Positions 16,095 through 26,114 of a stretch of DNA of 64,000 bases are shown here, one piece after another (the first letter of the stretch is position 1; each line of letters opens with the position of its first letter). The stretch lies in the NCBI GenBank assembly GCA_040219735.1, contig JAVJRX010000191.1; one strand, 5' to 3'. Both the position numbers and the translations under genes were made by a program. The DNA is from Coleofasciculus sp040219735. GTDB taxonomy: Bacteria; Cyanobacteriota; Cyanobacteriia; Cyanobacteriales; Coleofasciculaceae. The notes beneath the pieces were generated by a model that saw nothing but the letters and a program-made list of their open reading frames with translations, made no database searches and was not told where the DNA came from.

Positions 16095-16871
16095 CTACTT
16101 TTTAACCGCCCTGTCATCCCCGGACGTTCGCCAGTTTTCTCGATAGAAATTCGGCTGAGATTGAACCCATAACCTTGCCCCCGATTCAATTAATTCTTGC
16201 TCAATTTGCACAGCATCCTCGACTATCGCTGCTGTCAAGTTCATCGTCTTTAGATAAACATTATAAGCCGCGACGGGCACATTTAAAACAGCACTCCAGG
16301 CTTCCTCTTGTTGGTGAAATGCCTGAAGTTCTGGCTGTTGTTCCGTGACTCCCTTTCCTATCTTCAATCCGCCTAACTCAATTTCTGACGCCGATGGTAC
16401 TTCATCAATTAAACCATGATAGTAATCTCCCACATTCAGCAATAAATCATAAACCTCTCTAGATAACCGTTTACCAATAGGATGAGACAAATTACACCTC
16501 AACATTGGCAGTACATGCCACGTTTGAGCCAGCAAATCTTGTCCAACACCAGACAGATTAGCGGGAATCAGCAGATCAACAGCACTCAAAAAATCCGTGT
16601 TTAGTGAAAGAACCATAACTGAAACAACTTGCCACTCCTCGGCGGCGACAGGAGATTCCGGTTCCTTAACAATCATCACATAGCGCGGTGGCGAATTTCC
16701 CGCCAGAAACCGTCGTGCTGAATCAGGAAATAGATTCTGTTTCTCCTGCCAAGAAAACTCTAGAGGACTATCCACCGAGCGATTAACCTGCCAAATTTCT
16801 CCAGGTTGAGGGGGTTGCTGGTTTAATCTTGAACCCTGAGAAAACCTGTATTCACTATAATTTATACGCAT
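16095..16871 (-). CDS. Conserved-looking hypothetical protein
   Basis: The 258-residue soluble protein has no signal peptide or membrane segment. The N-terminal half contains QPGEIWQVNRSVDSP, RYVMIVKEPE and a beta-rich stretch; this part faintly recalls proteins with PemK-like 'GEIW' starts. The C-terminal half is helical and acidic. No catalytic motif stands out. It lies 310 bp downstream of an ECF-like sigma factor on the same strand and could be functionally linked, for example as a regulator of it, but that is only positional. The function is unknown. Confidence 0.7.
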   Translation of the reverse strand: MRINYSEYRFSQGSRLNQQPPQPGEIWQVNRSVDSPLEFSWQEKQNLFPDSARRFLAGNSPPRYVMIVKEPESPVAAEEWQVVSVMVLSLNTDFLSAVDLLIPANLSGVGQDLLAQTWHVLPMLRCNLSHPIGKRLSREVYDLLLNVGDYYHGLIDEVPSASEIELGGLKIGKGVTEQQPELQAFHQQEEAWSAVLNVPVAAYNVYLKTMNLTAAIVEDAVQIEQELIESGARLWVQSQPNFYRENWRTSGDDRAVKK

Positions 16872-17181
16872 TAGCTTATAGCTCCAGACAATACGATACT
16901 CTACTCAAATGAGAAAGCAAACAGCCTGAAACCTAGCCTACTCTAAATTACACCAAACTGCGTATATAAATCGAGCAATTTTACCAAAACTTCAAATCCT
17001 TAGTTAAGTTAAGGTAGATACACCTCATCGGCTGATAATTGTTTCAACCCGCCTCATACCGAGTTGCGCTCAAACATAGTAGATAGGAAAAGCAGGGGAA
17101 GCAGGGGAAGCAGGGGGAGAGAAAGTTATATCTTTGAATGCAACTTGGTATCAAACCCTCACCAATGACAAATTACTATCC
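16872..17181. other. Intergenic with (AGCAGGGG)n repeat
   Basis: Noncoding; holds an AGCAGGGGA repeat at 17091-17121. No gene or terminator is recognised. Confidence 0.6.
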
Positions 17182-17877
17182 TTACCAATCTTGAGTTGAG
17201 CGCACTCGCTGAACCTTTTGACGGCTTGTCGCTTTGATTTCGGCTTGAATCGTTGCCGATTGCACCAATCCTAACTCCTCAGCAAGGCGCTCTAATAATT
17301 CGCCCCAACGTTTTGAGACAGCGCTTTGAGTTTTTACGCCCAAATCAGCCGCCAGTTGCACTTGGGTTCTGCCCTCTACCTTACCATACCAGAGTTTTTG
17401 ATAACCCCGATTCGGATGGCGTTTATCCAGCACTGAAATCGCATCAATGGCGCGGCTGACTAAATCAGCACGCTCTACAGTATCCAATAAATCCAATTCA
17501 TCCTGTATCGTTTCTAACAACGGCAAATCCGTTCCGGGAATGGTTTGATCTAAACTGGTACAGTGTTGTTTTTTCTCTTTACGAACCAAATCAATAATCG
17601 CAAAACGAGCCACCATTGCCGCCCAGTGGTAGAAGTCTTGGACATCCCCTTGGTGGAACTTTCCAGCCATGACAGCTTGAAACACTTTAGCATGGGCAGT
17701 TTGGGCAGCATCTTCCCAGGAAACAGCCGTACCTCTGGTATTTTTCCGGGCAATTCTTTCAATTGTCCGTTGATGTTCCAAGTGGCTCAGAAGTTGTCCA
17801 AAAACCAGACAATCTCCCTTGAGACAGCGTTTTATTGGGGCTTCAGGAAGAAGAGCGTGATTAAATTGCTGAGTCAT
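17182..17877 (-). CDS. ECF-like sigma-70 family factor
   Basis: The 231-residue protein has a sigma region 2 (EDAAQTAHAKVFQAVMAG, FYHWAAMVARFAIIDLVRKE, about 75-120) and a region 4-like helix-turn-helix (GRTQVQLAADLGVKTQSAVS, about 175-195) with a long C-terminal tail. The spacing and the RFAIIDLVR motif fit a group 4 (ECF) sigma factor, and the sequence is diverged from typical stress sigmas. No anti-sigma gene is adjacent; the only same-strand neighbour is the hypothetical gene at 16095-16871. The promoter target is unknown. Confidence 0.75.
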   Translation of the reverse strand: MTQQFNHALLPEAPIKRCLKGDCLVFGQLLSHLEHQRTIERIARKNTRGTAVSWEDAAQTAHAKVFQAVMAGKFHQGDVQDFYHWAAMVARFAIIDLVRKEKKQHCTSLDQTIPGTDLPLLETIQDELDLLDTVERADLVSRAIDAISVLDKRHPNRGYQKLWYGKVEGRTQVQLAADLGVKTQSAVSKRWGELLERLAEELGLVQSATIQAEIKATSRQKVQRVRSTQDW

Positions 17878-18349
17878 ATCCAGTCTGGCTAAAGAGTATA
17901 TTATGTGCCTTGTTTCGTCAAATGGGTTGACTGTGTAGAAAAATTCACGGGGAAAAGAGACTCCTACACATCTGTGTACAAGTCATAGATGAGCTGAAAG
18001 CATTACATCATAGCAAAGGTATGGAAAGGTTGATAGGGAAATAACCCCACCTGCGGCTGACTAGGTGGAAAAACCTATGACTACAGGCGGGGTGTTGTTG
18101 TTCCAGTTTTGGCGTAAGCACCGGGTTCTAATCGCAACGACTTAACTGACAACAAAAGTTTTTCCGGGGATTTCGGAATATTTTGCTTTGAGGATTCGTT
18201 ACAGATATAGCAACCGCTGGCATCGGTTAGGATATATCATTTAGCAGAGACGTTCCACTGGAAAGTCTCTAGCACAGTTCGTTTGTCCACCGCTCATGTT
18301 TCTACTGCTATAACAGAAAAGATTAACTCAGTTGGCTTAGTTCCATAAG
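17878..18349. other. Intergenic, nothing recognised
   Basis: The 470-bp stretch between the sigma gene and the GDSL gene has no supported coding frame. It contains a loose inverted pair, CCACCTG..CTAGGTGG, around 18045-18075, of uncertain meaning. Confidence 0.5.
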
Positions 18350-19348
18350 TTAGTTCAATATCCTATTTCCGGAGTGAGATTTCCTTACACCCATACCCAA
18401 GACACCCAACAAAAGTAAACCCCAGACAGAAGCTGGTTCGGGAACATTAGCCACATCCTCTGCATTTAAAGTATCTACAGCTAGGGTGGCAATTTGCCGA
18501 TGAGCCGCTGTAGTTACATGAATGGCGTCCCAAAATAAATGCTCATTAGGATTGGCACAAACTGTTTCCGTCATGGGGTTAAAACAGGGGACTTCCACGT
18601 CTGAAAATCCAAAACTTCCGGCTCTGGCTTCGTGAAAAAGAGTATTAACATCCAATCCGATGAGGTTAATATCAGCAGATACAGTCTGGCTTAATGTTTG
18701 CAATCCCCGGTTATGTTCTGTCGTTAACATATTCAGATCAGCCGCTATTGGCGTATTCTGTACCAGGGGCAGATTTCCCAAATCAGGTAGATTCACAACC
18801 ATGATAGTTTTAGCACCGAGTTGGGCAAGTGTATTCACGACTCCTGTGATATTGGCAAGGGTTGTTTCCGGGGTGGTGAATGGTACAAACTCTGGACTTT
18901 GAGTGGGTAGATAATCATTAGCTCCTGCCCATAAGATATACAGTGCATTCGGATCAACCCATTGATCAGGAGGGATCAAGGTTTGAAAGGCGGCAATCTG
19001 CTCCTGTACGCTCAACAAACCTTGATAGATTGTGTTATCCTGCCCTGTGGTAGCACCACCAAAGGCAAAGTTAATGGATGGTGTTGAGGAACTACTATAA
19101 TTAAGGGCACTGAACAGAGTTGGCTCTAGGTGTAAGTCTTGTGCCAAATAATCTATCCAGTTCAAACCATTGGAAAAATGTCCATCAATGTAGGGAAATG
19201 GGGGGAAACCTGTGGTGTGATGAACATTACCCGAATCGGAAAGGCTATCCCCAAAAACATACAGTCCACTAAAACTGGCGGCGGTTGCCTTAAACGGCAA
19301 AATTAACGACAAGAGTGCGACGCTTGTAGCAACAATTGGATTCTTCAT
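18350..19348 (-). CDS. PEP-CTERM GDSL/SGNH esterase
   Basis: Secreted esterase of about 332 residues. Starting at MKNPIVATSVALL gives a clean signal peptide; the frame extends 17 codons further upstream without one. SGNH blocks are visible: FGDSLSDSGN (nucleophile Ser), WAGANDYL (oxyanion Gly/Asn) and DAIHVTTAAH (catalytic Asp/His). The C-terminus VPEPASVWGLLLLG..RK is a PEP-CTERM anchor, so the enzyme is sorted by an exosortase to the cell surface or matrix. The substrate is probably a lipid or acylated polysaccharide. It is monocistronic. Confidence 0.9.
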   Translation of the reverse strand: MKNPIVATSVALLSLILPFKATAASFSGLYVFGDSLSDSGNVHHTTGFPPFPYIDGHFSNGLNWIDYLAQDLHLEPTLFSALNYSSSSTPSINFAFGGATTGQDNTIYQGLLSVQEQIAAFQTLIPPDQWVDPNALYILWAGANDYLPTQSPEFVPFTTPETTLANITGVVNTLAQLGAKTIMVVNLPDLGNLPLVQNTPIAADLNMLTTEHNRGLQTLSQTVSADINLIGLDVNTLFHEARAGSFGFSDVEVPCFNPMTETVCANPNEHLFWDAIHVTTAAHRQIATLAVDTLNAEDVANVPEPASVWGLLLLGVLGMGVRKSHSGNRILN

Positions 19349-19702
19349 GGTAGTTTTACCTATGAGTTCAAATAAACTAACCCATGAAACCTTTTCCACC
19401 CAGAACTATTGCCCTTTGCGGCTGACTTAGCTAAGCCAGAAGATTATAAACTCAGAATAGCTTATTCAGTGACTCATAAACCCAAATTAATCTAATGATT
19501 TGTAACATAACAGACAGTTTCTAATCACAAAAATGTAAATTTATATGTCATTAAACCTAACTTTCCAGCCCTCTTTACCCCTCTCCTCCCAGGGGAGGGT
19601 TAGGGAGAGGTCAGATCAACAGCTTCCTTCCAGTCGTCAGGGCAAAAAGAGAGTTACGTGTAATAGATTGGTGGCTACGTCAACAAGAAGAAGACGGTTG
19701 GC
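19349..19702. other. Intergenic, nothing recognised
   Basis: AT-rich promoter side of the GDSL gene, then a C/G-rich stretch CCTCCCAGGGGAGGG around 19585 that can pair with itself. No gene is seen. Confidence 0.5.
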
Positions 19703-20704
19703 TTAAGTCCACGCCCTAAAAAATGTATTATCTTCCCAAGCCTGTGCCGTGCGCTGTTCAATCGCCGCCAATTCCATCTCATCCAAGGGCTGAAAACGGC
19801 TGGCTACCTGCACATTTGACTCTAACTGTGGCACATCTTCCGCCGCAATCACGGCACAGTGAACCCCAGATTGAGAAAGGGTATATCCTAGCGCCTGGTG
19901 CATACCCTCTAAGACACCAGATTTAAACAACCGCCCATAGGCGGGAACTTTCATGGCAATCACACCCACCTTGTTCTGACGAGCAACGGGTAAAACCGTG
20001 GGGATAAATGGACGGGGGTGGTGTTTATCCGCCGCATTTATACAAACTAGAGTAGTATCAAAGGGATAACGCTGCAATCCAGCCGCAATCACATCAGGTT
20101 CGTGGTGTCCGGTAATCCCACAGTATTTAATCAAGTTTTGGGCTTTGGCTTCTTCTATGGCTTGAGCCGCCCCAGTTGAACTAAAAATGGTATCAAGTTC
20201 TTCGTGAAACGAGACGTGGTGCAATTGCCACAAGTCCAAATAATCGGTATTCAAGCGTTTAAGCGATCGCTCCAACTCCCGCCACGCCCCATCGCGATCG
20301 CGGGCGGCGGTTTTACTGGCGAGAAAGACCTGCTGCCGATAGTTTGGTAAGATTTTACCGAGATAGTCTTCACTCGGTCCATAACTCGCCGCTGTATCGA
20401 AGTAACGAATCCCCAATTCTAACGCCCGTTGAATAATCGCCAACGCATCCGCTTCCTGGTTGGGCTTGGATAAGGGTGTTTTCCCTGCCCCTCCTAAGCC
20501 TAAAATAGGTACAGAAACCCCCGTATTCCCTAACATCCGTTCCGGCATTGTGGTGGTTCTAGAGACTGACATCGCAGTGGTTGACCCTGACTGCAGCTGG
20601 GAAGCCGAGGGTTGATTTTGTTTCCACGCCGCACTCCCCACTATTCCTCCTGCTACCGCCATACCCGTGAGTAGAAATGTGCGTCGGTTTGTTTTTTCGG
20701 ACAT
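19703..20704 (-). CDS. Tat-exported aldo/keto reductase
   Basis: The 333-residue aldo/keto reductase begins with a twin-arginine signal (TNRRTFLLTGMAVAGG) and a short Ser/Gln linker, so it is probably folded with its cofactor before export. The (beta/alpha)8 domain shows DTAASYGPSEDYLGKIL (catalytic Asp and Tyr), SKTAAR (catalytic Lys) and WQLHHVS (His), the full tetrad. GYTLSQSGVHCAVIAAED lies near the NADP(H)-binding end. The substrate is unknown. It is monocistronic. The Tat signal on this family is common in cyanobacterial paralogues. Confidence 0.9.
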   Translation of the reverse strand: MSEKTNRRTFLLTGMAVAGGIVGSAAWKQNQPSASQLQSGSTTAMSVSRTTTMPERMLGNTGVSVPILGLGGAGKTPLSKPNQEADALAIIQRALELGIRYFDTAASYGPSEDYLGKILPNYRQQVFLASKTAARDRDGAWRELERSLKRLNTDYLDLWQLHHVSFHEELDTIFSSTGAAQAIEEAKAQNLIKYCGITGHHEPDVIAAGLQRYPFDTTLVCINAADKHHPRPFIPTVLPVARQNKVGVIAMKVPAYGRLFKSGVLEGMHQALGYTLSQSGVHCAVIAAEDVPQLESNVQVASRFQPLDEMELAAIEQRTAQAWEDNTFFRAWT

Positions 20705-20873
20705 GCACTACACCTCCAGCCTTTCTTCCCATTGTGCTGACTTCGGCTAAATATGCAATATCACCGAATTTAAAACTCAATCGGGGCGGGTTTAGTTACA
20801 TCTAGTGTGCAAAGGAAATGATAGTAGTAAAACCCGCCCCTACAAACCAGGTTCCCTTGAGCGAAGCGAAGGA

Positions 20874-23192
20874 TCAAAACTCAACACTTAATGTCCACAC
20901 CCCATCCCAATCCGGAGGTGGTGGAGAGTCTAGCCAATACAAACAGCGCTGAATATGTAGTCTCGCCGCCTTATCACCGCCATCAATTGCCAAAACCTGG
21001 GAAAATTCCCCGATCGCGAGGGCAAATTGCTGGTTTAGGTAATAGCGACGCCCTTGTTGATAATGGTCAATAATCTGTTCTTGTTGACTAGAAAGAGACT
21101 GAGAACGAAGTCCCAGAAGTTCATAGATAGCAAGGGATTGGGGTTTACTCTTGACGGGGAGGCGATCAAGTTCCCGCACCCAGACGCGATCGCGACAGTG
21201 TTTATAAATAGTTTCACTAATAATAATGTCACTGCCATAATCGCGACTCCCTTGTTCGAGTAATGAGGTAAAGTTAACAATATCACCCGACAATGGGGGT
21301 TGAGAACTATTCTGACTCAGATGGACTCTGTCGGCGTGAATGCCAATACCCAGGTGAGGCATTGGCTGATTGGGCGTCAAATGGCTACGATTAAACTCAG
21401 TTAGTTGTTGGCGCATGTCTAGAGCTGCTTGTACTGCATACCAAGCGCGATCGCTTACTGGTAAGGATGTATCAAACACAGCAATTAGCGCATCACCAAT
21501 ATATTGATTTAAAGTACCTTGATACTTCAATACAGCCTGCACCATCAATTCACAATAGTGATTGAGCATGGAAACAACTGTTTCAGCTTCCATGTCTTCC
21601 ATCAAGTTGGTATAACCTTGAATATCGGCACATAAAATCGCCACATTGGGGTGATCCAATAACTGGCTCTCATGTTTTTTTAGAAATTCCTGGCTTAGTT
21701 CCTGGCTGACTTGGTGATAGGCTGGTACTTGGGGGGAACTCGTCCCATTGATTTCTTTGAGGACGACGACAAGTCCGTAAAAATTATTCGAGCCGTTGTT
21801 CTCCGCAATCGACCGAATCGATAAATCAATCGAGTATTCCTGATCGTTGGCGATAACCGTATGAGGTGCGTGATAGTCTTGGTGTTCAGTTAAAGTCCCT
21901 TGGACTAAATGGGCAAAGTTGCTCTCTTTAACCTGAATAAAGTCGCCAATCCAACTCCCTTCAACCCCATCTAACTCACTGCTGTTGAGGAGCTGATGGG
22001 CTTTTTTATTTACAGTAATAATTCGACCCTTTGCATCTGTATATATTACTCCATTATCTAGAGTCTTTAAAATAAGGCGTTGAATTTCTTCCTGCTGCTT
22101 CAGCGACGCGAATTGCCGCGAATTTTGCAAAGCGATCCCAACTTGCAAGGCAAATGCTCCCATCAATTGTTGATCCGCTTGACTAAAACTTGCCTTAAAT
22201 ATGTCCGGCGGAATGGGCCAAGTATCGGGGTCATAGGCTGGAAAATTTCCCCGTTTCTTTTTGTTAATTAATTCCAGTACACCCAATACTTCGTTATCGG
22301 GAGTCACAACGGGCAGACAAAGTAAACTACAGGTACGATACCCGATACGGCAATCCCTTTGTTTTATCCGATCAACACCGGGGTGGATATAGAGGTCAAA
22401 GGGAATATTCAAGGCTTTTCCTGACTTGGCTACTTGACCGACAAAGCCGACGCCCATGGGGTGACGCTCCTCGTGAGGATTACCCGCCTCAGTTTCTACC
22501 TTTGTCCATAGTTCCTGGCGTTCCCGATCCATCAGCCATAAACGACTGCGATCGGCATTCATTAATTCATTGGCTTCTTGAATAATAATCTGAAGGGTAG
22601 AATCAAAATTTAATCCGCCCTGACTAATTGTATGAATTGCTTTAATAAAGCTAATAAAAATATCTTGTTTCTTGATTTCTGCATAAAGCGCCTGACATCG
22701 ATCAACCGTTGAGCGAATCCACGACATTGCCCGATTTAACTGCTTTTCATCGTCTTGGTCAAATCCCTCATTGTCAATCTTTTTGTCTAAGGGATGATCG
22801 GGATTAGCCTCAGGTTTTAGTTTATTAATTAATTGGACAAAGGCAACAATATTATCTTGCTTATTATATAATGGCAGAGACAATAAATTATAAACAATAT
22901 AGTCAAAAGATTGGATTAAGTCTAGGTCATTATCTTTACAGTGAAATTTGCCGTCAAAGGGTTTTTCTAAAAAAATCTTCAAATTAGCAATTCCACCAAT
23001 TCCAGTTGCATTGGGAATTCTTAACTCTAGGGGTTGGGAACCGTTCAAACTTAAAACAAGGCATTGTTCTGGATCATATCGGTCTAACAAAAAAATATGA
23101 ACTCGATCAACCTGGATATTTTTTTTGAAGCACTGAGCGATTTCTACTAACATTTCTGTTAATATAAAATTTAAGTCCTGGTGATTTGACAT
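20874..23192 (-). CDS. GAF-GAF-PAS class III nucleotide cyclase homologue, active-site residues altered
   Basis: The 772-residue signalling protein starts at MSNHQDLNF, with GGGAGG 10 nt upstream; a frame start 14 codons earlier is less likely. Domains are GAF (about 10-165), GAF (about 190-360), PAS (about 375-485), cyclase homology (about 515-695) and a C-terminal TPR-like tail. The two metal Asp residues are present in CADIQGY (Asp523) and YIGDALIAVF (Asp567). The usual purine-contact Lys is Gln (NQYIGD, Gln563) and the transition-state Arg is Leu (VNFTSLLE, Leu644), although Asn640 is kept. It may be a weak cyclase or a nucleotide-binding regulator. The inactivity is inferred. Confidence 0.88.
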   Translation of the reverse strand: MSNHQDLNFILTEMLVEIAQCFKKNIQVDRVHIFLLDRYDPEQCLVLSLNGSQPLELRIPNATGIGGIANLKIFLEKPFDGKFHCKDNDLDLIQSFDYIVYNLLSLPLYNKQDNIVAFVQLINKLKPEANPDHPLDKKIDNEGFDQDDEKQLNRAMSWIRSTVDRCQALYAEIKKQDIFISFIKAIHTISQGGLNFDSTLQIIIQEANELMNADRSRLWLMDRERQELWTKVETEAGNPHEERHPMGVGFVGQVAKSGKALNIPFDLYIHPGVDRIKQRDCRIGYRTCSLLCLPVVTPDNEVLGVLELINKKKRGNFPAYDPDTWPIPPDIFKASFSQADQQLMGAFALQVGIALQNSRQFASLKQQEEIQRLILKTLDNGVIYTDAKGRIITVNKKAHQLLNSSELDGVEGSWIGDFIQVKESNFAHLVQGTLTEHQDYHAPHTVIANDQEYSIDLSIRSIAENNGSNNFYGLVVVLKEINGTSSPQVPAYHQVSQELSQEFLKKHESQLLDHPNVAILCADIQGYTNLMEDMEAETVVSMLNHYCELMVQAVLKYQGTLNQYIGDALIAVFDTSLPVSDRAWYAVQAALDMRQQLTEFNRSHLTPNQPMPHLGIGIHADRVHLSQNSSQPPLSGDIVNFTSLLEQGSRDYGSDIIISETIYKHCRDRVWVRELDRLPVKSKPQSLAIYELLGLRSQSLSSQQEQIIDHYQQGRRYYLNQQFALAIGEFSQVLAIDGGDKAARLHIQRCLYWLDSPPPPDWDGVWTLSVEF

Positions 23193-23473
23193 CCGTGTAG
23201 ATCCTCCCTTTCTTCTAACCAGGCAGTTGCCCATTTAAGCCGCTTATCGAGATTTATCAAGTAAGATGCTTCTGAAACAGTGCGATTGGGCGCAACATCT
23301 CTACCTGCAATCTACAATTTTGACATGCCTGTGACCTATATTGGCGTCAATTTAAGCTGAAAGCACAGAAAGCAATGTTCCAGATGTACCATTGCGCTAT
23401 GGATAGCTGGAGGGACATGCTACGTCTGGGAGCTGGGGAAGAGTAAATTAAATTAAAGTTTATCCGAGTAATA

Positions 23474-24520
23474 TTAGGAGCTAACTATCCCTATCCGTTG
23501 AGGAGGGAAAAATCGTTTGGTCACTTTTCCCAGAATATTTGGTCGGGGAAGAAAACCCCAATCTTCACTATCATAGCTGTGGTTACGGTTATCCCCCAAG
23601 ACGAAATAAGAATTGGCAGGAACGGTAATAGGGATAAAGGAGTATTGAGAAAGTTTTTGAGGATAGTTCTCTTCCAGAGGCTGAGAATTGATATAAACCC
23701 TTCCATTTTGAATCTCTACCCGTTCTCCGGGTAAACCAATAATTCGCTGAATAAATGCCTCTCTAAAATGATTATCTTGCAAGGGTTCCGGCGGTGAAAA
23801 TAGTACAATATCTCCCCGCTGTGGTGATTTAAAGCGGTAGATTTGTTTATCGACAATAACGTGGTCACCTCTTTGTAACGTTGGCTTCATCTCGTTCGTG
23901 ACAATGATATGAGTATCAGCAATATGGGTTTTAATAAAAAATATCTGCAGGGAAATTATCAGCGAAAACAGAATAGATACAAGCGCCATGCCTAAAATGG
24001 GTAGCTGATTTCGTTCACGACGAATAGTTGAGGCGATATAAACGTGATAAAAAATTAAAGATTTGAGCAATATTGGCACGAGTTGAACCAGCAGAGATAT
24101 GACAAAAAAAGTAAAAAATAGAACGCTAAACCACAGACGATTAATATATAAATGACCCGCACCGGGAACGAGGCGCGAGAGAAAGACAGCTAGCCATGGA
24201 TCTTTTTGACTGGTTCTAAGTTTCTCAAAACTTGGAGAGTTGGCTGTCTTAGCACAGTCATAAGCATCAAAGATTCCCCAAATACTCAACGCGAAAGCCG
24301 TGATTAATAAAAGTTCTCCGATAAAAATATTACCGATTTGACTTAAAATCAACCATCCACTTAAGGCATATAACCCGACTTGAGTGATAATTAAACTATG
24401 CCCTCTGATAATCTTTCCGGCATAAAGCTGACCAATTCCAGGAAAAAATAGGGATAAGTTAACCGCTAACCAAGGTTCTTTTACTGAACTTGGCAAGGAA
24501 GGGTGCGGAAATTGAGACAT
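23474..24520 (-). CDS. Signal peptidase I homologue with membrane repeats, catalytic Ser and Lys missing
   Basis: The 348-residue membrane protein has two repeats in its N-terminal half: EPWLAVNLSLFFPGIGQLYAG (about 15-35) and DPWLAVFLSRLVPGAGHLY (about 107-125), each followed by hydrophobic helices. A transmembrane helix (about 175-197) leads into an S26/LepB periplasmic domain with MKPTLQRGDHVIV, QRIIGLPGE and GDNRNHSYDSEDWG (309-322). In LepB the nucleophile lies in S-M-x-P-T; here it is Glu210 in NEMKPT. The general-base Lys of KRxxGxPG is Gln258. The codons are unambiguous (GAG, CAG). The fold is LepB but it should be catalytically dead; a chaperone or binding role is inferred. Confidence 0.85.
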   Translation of the reverse strand: MSQFPHPSLPSSVKEPWLAVNLSLFFPGIGQLYAGKIIRGHSLIITQVGLYALSGWLILSQIGNIFIGELLLITAFALSIWGIFDAYDCAKTANSPSFEKLRTSQKDPWLAVFLSRLVPGAGHLYINRLWFSVLFFTFFVISLLVQLVPILLKSLIFYHVYIASTIRRERNQLPILGMALVSILFSLIISLQIFFIKTHIADTHIIVTNEMKPTLQRGDHVIVDKQIYRFKSPQRGDIVLFSPPEPLQDNHFREAFIQRIIGLPGERVEIQNGRVYINSQPLEENYPQKLSQYSFIPITVPANSYFVLGDNRNHSYDSEDWGFLPRPNILGKVTKRFFPPQRIGIVSS

Positions 24521-24875
24521 CGGTCTTGCCTTCGATATAGGTATAGCCCAGTAGATACCCCCTGTTAAGATGCTGAATTTAATAAAAGTCTAAGAGATCG
24601 GCTTTACTATAACCAACAACAGAGGGGAGTGGCAAGTTAATTTGATGGTCTTCATGAAAACTTATAATCAGGGACTTAAAACACAGAGATATAACCTGGA
24701 AATCCAGTCAGTTCCTTATGAATTCCAAAAGGGACTTCTCGCCGAATCCAGTTAAAATTTCTGGGGATGAGGGATTCCGGAGGCGCTAAAGCGCTTACTA
24801 CGAACGAATGGTGCGATCGCGCCCCAAATACTACGTATGTAATACAATAATTGGGTAAGATATGGATCATGGTCA
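24521..24875. other. Divergent intergenic region with repeat copy
   Basis: Divergent promoter region between the LepB-like and WD40 genes. It holds a 25-nt repeat (24782-24806, GGCGCTAAAGCGCTTACTAC plus CGAACG minus overlap) that is also found inside the frame at 26480. No gene is seen. Confidence 0.6.
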
Positions 24876-26099
24876 ATGGTATCTCATCCCCATCAGCCGA
24901 AACAGAATGATGCTGTATTAGGAACGGGTCAATTGCAACTTCCATCTAATGCGGCGGTTTTAGGCGGTTTGGCAGGTGTTCGGCGTCGTTTACACAGTGC
25001 TTTGGTGAGTCAGCGTGTGGCGGCGGTAAAAGAGAGTGTGAATTATGGTAAAGCGGGAATTTCTGTAGTATTAGAGGCGCTCAAAGATGATCACTATCAA
25101 GTGCGCTATACCGCCTATTCGCAACTCCAGGGAATTGATCATCCCCAATTGCCGCAGCTTCTAAGTGAGTATAATCCTTATCAGTGTCTGAAATGTCTTT
25201 ATCGCCATTCTACTGCCCATTCTACGGCTTATGCATTGGCAATTAGTCCGGATCAACAGTTGCTGATCAGTGGTGCAACGGATAAAATTATTAAAGTGCG
25301 ATCGCTACATACAGGCAAGATTCTTTGTACTCTAAAAGGACATCGGGGTTCGGTATCGGCGGTTACATTTCATCCCCATCAACCCATGCTAATTAGTGGC
25401 AGTTGGGATAGTACGATTAAGCTGTGGGATTTAGCCGGAGTTTGTCAACAAAATCAATTAGCCAGCGATAGGTTGATGGCTACGTTTAGGGGAACCGATA
25501 GTAAGATATATACTATTGCCCTGCATCCAGAGGGAAAGATTCTTGCCAGTGGGAATCAGGATGGAACGATTACCCTGTGGGATATTCAGGCTGGAGAAAA
25601 GATAGGTGCGATCGCAGAACATACAGAGGCGATTACCGATCTTGCCTTTACTCCCAATGGTAAAACCTTAATCAGTAGCAGTATGGATAATAATACCCTG
25701 AACGGCTGGAATTGGCAAGCGCAACACCTCCAGTATAGTCTCACCGGACACAGCAATTGGGTGAGTGCGATCGCGATTAGTCCTGATGGAGAAATTCTCG
25801 CCAGTGGGAGTCAGGATAAGACGATTAAACTCTGGCATCTTCCCACAGGAGAAGTATTAAATACCCTAACCGGACATTGGGGTGAGATCAAGGGGTTAGC
25901 GATAAGTCAAGATGGACAAACTTTAGTCAGTTGCAGTTGGGATGAAATAATTCGATTTTGGCATTTACCCACAGGACTTTTATTGCATACCTTAACCGGA
26001 CATCGCGGTGCAATTGTATCCCTTGCCATTAATTCTAATGTGCAAATAGTTGTCAGTAGTAGTCAGGATCGAACCATTCGCATCTGGGGAATGGATTAA
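24876..26099 (+). CDS. WD40 beta-propeller protein with HEAT-like N-terminus
   Basis: The 407-residue protein has an N-terminal segment (about 30-100) with a HEAT-like repeat (VLEALKDDHYQVRYTAYSQL). Seven WD40 blades follow (about 112-407); the clearest are GSWDSTIKLWD, GNQDGTITLWD, GSQDKTIKLWH and SSQDRTIRIWG. It is a protein-interaction scaffold of the type that often forms part of cyanobacterial WD40/NACHT signalling proteins. A NACHT fragment follows 15 bp downstream, so the pair may be the broken pieces of one NACHT-WD40 or similar locus. The function of the intact propeller is unknown. Confidence 0.9.
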   Translation: MVSHPHQPKQNDAVLGTGQLQLPSNAAVLGGLAGVRRRLHSALVSQRVAAVKESVNYGKAGISVVLEALKDDHYQVRYTAYSQLQGIDHPQLPQLLSEYNPYQCLKCLYRHSTAHSTAYALAISPDQQLLISGATDKIIKVRSLHTGKILCTLKGHRGSVSAVTFHPHQPMLISGSWDSTIKLWDLAGVCQQNQLASDRLMATFRGTDSKIYTIALHPEGKILASGNQDGTITLWDIQAGEKIGAIAEHTEAITDLAFTPNGKTLISSSMDNNTLNGWNWQAQHLQYSLTGHSNWVSAIAISPDGEILASGSQDKTIKLWHLPTGEVLNTLTGHWGEIKGLAISQDGQTLVSCSWDEIIRFWHLPTGLLLHTLTGHRGAIVSLAINSNVQIVVSSSQDRTIRIWGMD

Positions 26100-26114
26100 C
26101 AGGCTCATAACAGG

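Noticed and set aside
23474..24520. Active signal peptidase I (lepB)
   Set aside because: Both catalytic residues are replaced, so the name would mislead.
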